The position numbers and the translations under genes are program-made. A DNA stretch of 17,302 nt from Hyphomicrobiales bacterium (GTDB taxonomy: Bacteria > Pseudomonadota > Alphaproteobacteria > Rhizobiales > Beijerinckiaceae), in contig CANCAR010000034.1 of the NCBI GenBank assembly GCA_947374125.1, positions 1-17,302 of the forward strand. The letters run 5' to 3'. Positions 13,707-17,302 of the stretch are shown here, one piece after another; position 1 is the first letter of the stretch, and every line of letters begins with the position of its first letter. The notes under the pieces were generated by a model. That model worked only from the letters and a program-made list of their open reading frames with translations. It did no database searches and had not been told where the DNA came from.

Positions 13707-16430
13707 ATGTCATCGCTCGACAGCTTCAAATGCCGCAAAACCCTCAAGGTTGGCACCAAAACCTACCATTATTACTCGCTGAAACAGGCCGAAAAAAATG
13801 GCCTTCCCGGCATTTCCAAATTGCCGTTTTCGCTCAAGATCTTGCTTGAAAACCTGCTGCGCTTTGAAGATGGCCGCACGGTGACGAGGGCCGACATTAC
13901 AGCCGCTGTTGGCTGGTTGAAGACCAAGGGCAAAAAAGAGCTCGAAATCGCCTTCCGCCCGGCGCGCGTTTTGATGCAGGATTTCACCGGTGTGCCCGCC
14001 GTCGTCGATTTGGCCGCGATGCGCGATGCGATGAAAAATCTCGGTGGCGACCCGAAAAAGATTAACCCGCTTGTGCCAGTTGATCTCGTGATCGACCATT
14101 CGGTGATCGTAGACGAATTCGGCTCGGCAAAGGCGTTTAAAAAGAACGTCGATCTCGAATATCAGCGCAATGGCGAACGCTACCGTTTTTTGAAATGGGG
14201 CCAGCAGGCGTTTGAAAATTTCGCCGTTGTGCCGCCCGATACCGGCATTTGCCATCAGGTGAATTTGGAATTCCTCTCGCAGACGGTTTGGACGCGGAAA
14301 GAGAAGACTAAGAACGCCAAGGGCAAGACCGAGACGGTGGAAGTTGCCTATCCCGACACCTTGGTGGGTACCGACTCGCACACCACCATGGTGAATGGAT
14401 TGGCCGTGCTCGGTTGGGGCGTGGGTGGCATTGAGGCGGAAGCCGCCATGCTCGGCCAGCCGCAATCCATGCTGTTGCCAGAAGTCATCGGCTTCAAACT
14501 CACCGGCAAGCTGAAGGAAGGCATTACGGCTACCGATTTGGTGCTCACCGTCACGCAAATGCTGCGCAAAAAGGGTGTGGTCAATAAATTCGTCGAATTC
14601 TATGGCCCGGGCTTGAACGCGATGACGCTGGCGGATCGTGCCACCATTGCCAATATGGCCCCCGAATATGGCGCGACCTGCGGCTTCTTCCCCGTCGACA
14701 TAGAGACGCTGGCCTATCTCACCATGACCAGCCGTAAAAAGGCCCGCGTCGATCTCGTTGAGAAATACGCCAAAGCACAAGGCTTGATCCGTACCCGCAC
14801 GACACCCGATCCCGAATTCACGGATACGCTTGAGCTTGATCTTGGCTCCGTCATGCCGTCGCTTGCAGGGCCAAAGCGTCCGGAAGGTCGCGTGGCTTTG
14901 ACCGATGCCAAAACGGGTTTCATCTCGGCGATGGATACCGAGTATAAAAAGGCGGCTGATCTCTCGGCGCGTTACAAGGTTGAGGGCAAGAATTTCGACC
15001 TTGGCCATGGCGATGTGGTAATTGCCGCGATTACCTCCTGCACCAACACCTCTAACCCGTCTGTTTTGATGGGTGCCGGGCTTTTGGCCCGTAACGCGCT
15101 CGCCAAGGGCTTGACGGTGAAGCCTTGGGTGAAAACCTCGCTCGCACCAGGCTCGCAAGTCGTGGCCGAATATCTCGCAAAAGCCGGCTTGCAAAAAGAC
15201 CTCGACAAGCTCGGCTTCAACCTTGTCGGCTTTGGGTGCACAACCTGCATCGGCAATTCCGGCCCGCTGCCTGCGGAAATCTCGAAAACCATCAGCGACA
15301 ACGGCCTTGTGGCCGCCGCCGTTATTTCGGGTAACCGCAATTTCGAAGGCCGCGTTTCGCCCGATGTGCAGGCCAATTATCTCGCCTCGCCTCCCTTGGT
15401 CGTTGCCTATGCCCTCGCGGGCTCGATGCAAATTGACCTGACCAAGGAGCCGCTCGGCGTCGATAAGAAGGGTAAGCCGGTTTACTTGAAAGATATCTGG
15501 CCATCGAACAAGGAAATTGCCGATTTCATTGCGAAGAACGTCACGAAAGCGATCTTCAAATCGAAATATGCCAATGTATTTGCAGGCGACAGCAATTGGA
15601 AGAAGGTAAAGACACCCGCCAGCCAGACCTATGCTTGGGAAGATGCTTCTACCTACGTGCAAAACCCGCCCTATTTTGTGGGCATGAGCAAAACACCAAA
15701 GCCCATCACCGATATTACGGGTGCCAAGATTTTGGGGCTGTTCGGGGATAAGATCACAACCGACCACATCTCGCCAGCAGGCTCGATCAAGGCAGCGTCT
15801 CCGGCAGGCAAATATCTCTTGGCCAACAAAGTCGATCCGGCCGACTTCAACCAATACGGCACACGGCGCGGCAACCACGAAGTGATGATGCGCGGGACCT
15901 TCGCCAATATCCGCATCAAGAACTTCATGGTGAAAGAAGCCGATGGCTCAACGCCAGAAGGCGGGCTCACCATCCATCAGCCGTCGGGCAAGCGGATGGC
16001 GATTTATGACGCCGCGATGGAATACGCCAAAAAAAGCGTACCGTTGGTGGTGTTCGCCGGTGTTGAATATGGCAACGGCTCCTCGCGCGATTGGGCGGCA
16101 AAGGGTACCAACCTGCTCGGCGTCCGCGCCGTTGTGGCGCAGAGCTTTGAGCGTATCCACCGCTCCAACCTTGTCGGTATGGGCGTTGTGCCTTTCGTGT
16201 TTGAAGAAGGCACAAGCTGGAAAACACTCGGGCTGACGGGTGACGAAACAATTGCTATCCCCGGCCTCACCTCGGTGAAGCCGCGCCAGAAGATGGAGCT
16301 TGAGATCACCGACGCTAAAGGCAAGGTTACGAAAGTACCGGTAATCTGCCGCATCGATACGCTGGACGAGATCGAGTATTTCAAGAATGGCGGGATTTTG
16401 CACTATGTGCTGAGGCAGTTGGCGGCTTAA
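13707..16430 (+). CDS. acnA: Aconitate hydratase (aconitase A)
   Basis: A 907-residue enzyme, normal for AcnA, that interconverts citrate and isocitrate in the TCA cycle using a 4Fe-4S cluster. Cluster ligands are visible: C445 in TSCTNTSNPS, and C511 and C514 in GCTTCIGNSG. GTDSHTTMVN (about 222-231) is an active-site motif, and the C-terminal swivel domain has YGNGSSRDWAAKG near residue 800. AAGGAG (13695-13700) lies six bases ahead of the ATG. The gene is divergent from ccmA, preceded by a multi-hairpin leader and followed by a strong terminator. In the IRP/AcnA family the apo-protein can bind RNA, which makes the leader structure of interest. Long open frames on the opposite strand are shadows of codon bias. 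Confidence 0.98.
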   Translation: MSSLDSFKCRKTLKVGTKTYHYYSLKQAEKNGLPGISKLPFSLKILLENLLRFEDGRTVTRADITAAVGWLKTKGKKELEIAFRPARVLMQDFTGVPAVVDLAAMRDAMKNLGGDPKKINPLVPVDLVIDHSVIVDEFGSAKAFKKNVDLEYQRNGERYRFLKWGQQAFENFAVVPPDTGICHQVNLEFLSQTVWTRKEKTKNAKGKTETVEVAYPDTLVGTDSHTTMVNGLAVLGWGVGGIEAEAAMLGQPQSMLLPEVIGFKLTGKLKEGITATDLVLTVTQMLRKKGVVNKFVEFYGPGLNAMTLADRATIANMAPEYGATCGFFPVDIETLAYLTMTSRKKARVDLVEKYAKAQGLIRTRTTPDPEFTDTLELDLGSVMPSLAGPKRPEGRVALTDAKTGFISAMDTEYKKAADLSARYKVEGKNFDLGHGDVVIAAITSCTNTSNPSVLMGAGLLARNALAKGLTVKPWVKTSLAPGSQVVAEYLAKAGLQKDLDKLGFNLVGFGCTTCIGNSGPLPAEISKTISDNGLVAAAVISGNRNFEGRVSPDVQANYLASPPLVVAYALAGSMQIDLTKEPLGVDKKGKPVYLKDIWPSNKEIADFIAKNVTKAIFKSKYANVFAGDSNWKKVKTPASQTYAWEDASTYVQNPPYFVGMSKTPKPITDITGAKILGLFGDKITTDHISPAGSIKAASPAGKYLLANKVDPADFNQYGTRRGNHEVMMRGTFANIRIKNFMVKEADGSTPEGGLTIHQPSGKRMAIYDAAMEYAKKSVPLVVFAGVEYGNGSSRDWAAKGTNLLGVRAVVAQSFERIHRSNLVGMGVVPFVFEEGTSWKTLGLTGDETIAIPGLTSVKPRQKMELEITDAKGKVTKVPVICRIDTLDEIEYFKNGGILHYVLRQLAA

Positions 16431-16455
16431 GCAAAAACAAGTAGCTTTTAAACAT

Positions 16456-16487
16456 AAACCCCGCCGGAGCGATCTGGCGGGGTTTTT
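16456..16487 (+). terminator. Rho-independent terminator of acnA, probably shared
   Basis: AAACCCCGCC (16456-16465) and GGCGGGGTTT (16476-16485) form a perfect ten-bp stem around a ten-base loop, followed by a T run, 25 bases after the acnA stop. From the other strand it also begins with a run of A's and ends in T-rich sequence, so it can end the convergent gene that stops at 16523. Confidence 0.93.
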
Positions 16488-16522
16488 CTGAGCCCAAACG
16501 ATGGTTACAAACCCAAATCGGC

Positions 16523-17146
16523 TTACTTGACGCTTGATATGACCGACCGGCATTGATCGACGGTCAAATTGGCCGCCTTTGCTTTCTGCACATAGAATTT
16601 GGCGAGCTCGGACGTCTCAAATTTATCGCGCGATGCGGTTAACGCGCCTTGGCAAACGGTCAGATAGTCAACCCCTTGAATGCGCTGGTTGGCTAGGGCG
16701 CTTTGCTTGTTGGTGCCTTTATTCGTTTTTTCGATCGGCTTTGTTGCAGGCTGATCGATTACGGTCACATTATAAATACGATACCAAGTGGCCGATTGAA
16801 GATCAAAATAGGTGAGCCTTTCATTGTAAGAAAATGAATGGCCTCCAGCCTTTTTTGCCGTAATTATGAACTTGCTAATCGTCGGATCAGAAGTGTCGAA
16901 AACAACATCTAAAGCATCAGTATGCTGCAGCCCAAACGGTTCCGCCCCTTTAAAATTAGCAGCACCATATCCTGTCTTGAAGTTGAAGCTAAAAGCACAT
17001 TTTTCTCCAATAGCCATTCTGATATAGGATCGAACACTCGGATAACCAACGTCATCCTCTTTAATTTTTTCACATGACATCGCATCTATACTCATAAATG
17101 TAAGCACCACGGAAGCTGTGACGTATTTTATGAGAAAAGAGTTCAT
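16523..17146 (-). CDS. Unknown exported protein with a signal peptide
   Basis: A 207-residue protein if started at 17146; another ATG at 17155 adds three residues. The second start is slightly better placed after GGAT. The N terminus has K7 followed by a hydrophobic segment (8-20) and a likely signal-peptidase region ending at about residue 22-24, just before C25. The part from about 33-120 is beta-strand-like (alternating aromatic and polar residues), and a long, charged linker (about 125-150) leads to a helical C-terminal part with two cysteines (about 165 and 198). Possible disulfides suggest a periplasmic protein. I do not recognise a family. It is A/T-richer than the core genes and converges on acnA, sharing its terminator. 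Its promoter carries a perfect palindrome. Confidence 0.75.
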   Translation of the reverse strand: MNSFLIKYVTASVVLTFMSIDAMSCEKIKEDDVGYPSVRSYIRMAIGEKCAFSFNFKTGYGAANFKGAEPFGLQHTDALDVVFDTSDPTISKFIITAKKAGGHSFSYNERLTYFDLQSATWYRIYNVTVIDQPATKPIEKTNKGTNKQSALANQRIQGVDYLTVCQGALTASRDKFETSELAKFYVQKAKAANLTVDQCRSVISSVK

Positions 17147-17166
17147 GGGTAACATCCAATTTTAGT

Positions 17167-17208
17167 AAAATTAACGTTACGTTAATTTTTGAATCTAAAG
17201 CTGTCAAG
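17167..17208 (-). promoter_or_regulatory. Promoter and perfect palindromic operator of the exported-protein gene
   Basis: On the minus strand CTTGAC (17203-17208) is a perfect -35, and 17 bases later the -10 position (17180-17185) reads TTAACG, a poor match. A palindrome of AAAATTAACGT (17167-17177) and ACGTTAATTTT (17179-17189) around a single T lies exactly over that -10 and the start point. A strong -35 with a covered, weak -10 suggests repression, or activation, by a dimeric regulator not found in this window. Confidence 0.6.
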
Positions 17209-17298
17209 GCAACAGAGTGGCCTTGGAATCGAGGCGATTTAACGGGTTCGCAAGAGGTGCGGTCGGTTACGGAATATTGCGCGCGGAGGAATTGGGCC

Positions 17299-17302
17299 AT
17301 GG
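17299..17302 (+). CDS. Probable start of a plus-strand gene cut by the right edge
   Basis: GGAGGA (17285-17290) lies eight bases ahead of ATG at 17299, an excellent ribosome binding site placement. Only the start codon and one base are in the window, so nothing can be said about the product. If real, the gap 17147-17298 is a divergent promoter region with the palindrome in it. Confidence 0.35.

Noticed and set aside
13710..15878. A 722-codon open frame on the strand opposite acnA
   Set aside because: It lies wholly inside a clear aconitase gene, has no family features and is explained by codon bias of the real gene.
17070..17300. A 76-codon minus-strand frame at the right edge
   Set aside because: It overlaps the signal peptide region of the exported protein and crosses its promoter; it has no recognisable features.
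1..17302. CRISPR arrays, insertion sequences, tRNA or rRNA genes
   Set aside because: I saw no regularly spaced direct repeats, transposase frames, tRNA T-loop signatures or rRNA sequence.

Overview
The window reads as chromosomal DNA of an alphaproteobacterium, most likely of the Hyphomicrobiales (Rhizobiales) type. The clues are aconitase divergent from ccmA-ccmB, 6S RNA just ahead of 5-formyltetrahydrofolate cyclo-ligase, ribosomal protein S16 with a long Ala/Glu-rich tail, promoters of the CTTGAC-N17-CTATAT style, and several long intergenic palindromes. This placement is inference from gene content, not from a database search.

Left part (1-4055): a large minus-strand gene, open through the left edge, encodes an MmeI-like (type IIL) protein that joins a PD-ExK nuclease to an adenine methyltransferase. 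It lies behind a LysR-type regulator, which is divergent from an extended-SDR (NAD-dependent epimerase-like) gene. The shared promoter carries a LysR-type box.

Housekeeping block (4056-7850, minus strand): ffh, rpsP, rimM and trmD lie in the conserved order for protein targeting and translation. They have an alphaproteobacterial-type promoter and a long structured leader ahead of ffh. rplS, usually next after trmD, is absent. In its place is a two-armed inverted repeat that supplies the trmD stop codon. A second long inverted repeat sits between ffh and rpsP.

Middle (7849-11416): a propionyl-CoA synthetase gene (prpE) is broken by a one-base loss in an A run. Next comes a small two-gene plus-strand module, a ribbon-helix-helix protein and a two-helix membrane protein, preceded by tandem palindromic operator-like sites. 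A TauE/SafE-type permease follows.

Right part (11417-17302): a 6S RNA gene abuts the cyclo-ligase gene, which converges on ccmB-ccmA (haem exporter for cytochrome c maturation). acnA, with a multi-hairpin leader and a clear terminator, is divergent from ccmA. A minus-strand gene for an unknown exported protein, with an 11-bp-arm palindrome over its promoter, closes the window. A further plus-strand gene probably starts at the last four bases.

The best candidates for something undescribed are the RHH plus two-helix membrane protein module with its tandem operator, the ffh leader with mutually exclusive hairpins, and the unknown exported protein with its operator. None can be assigned a function from sequence alone.
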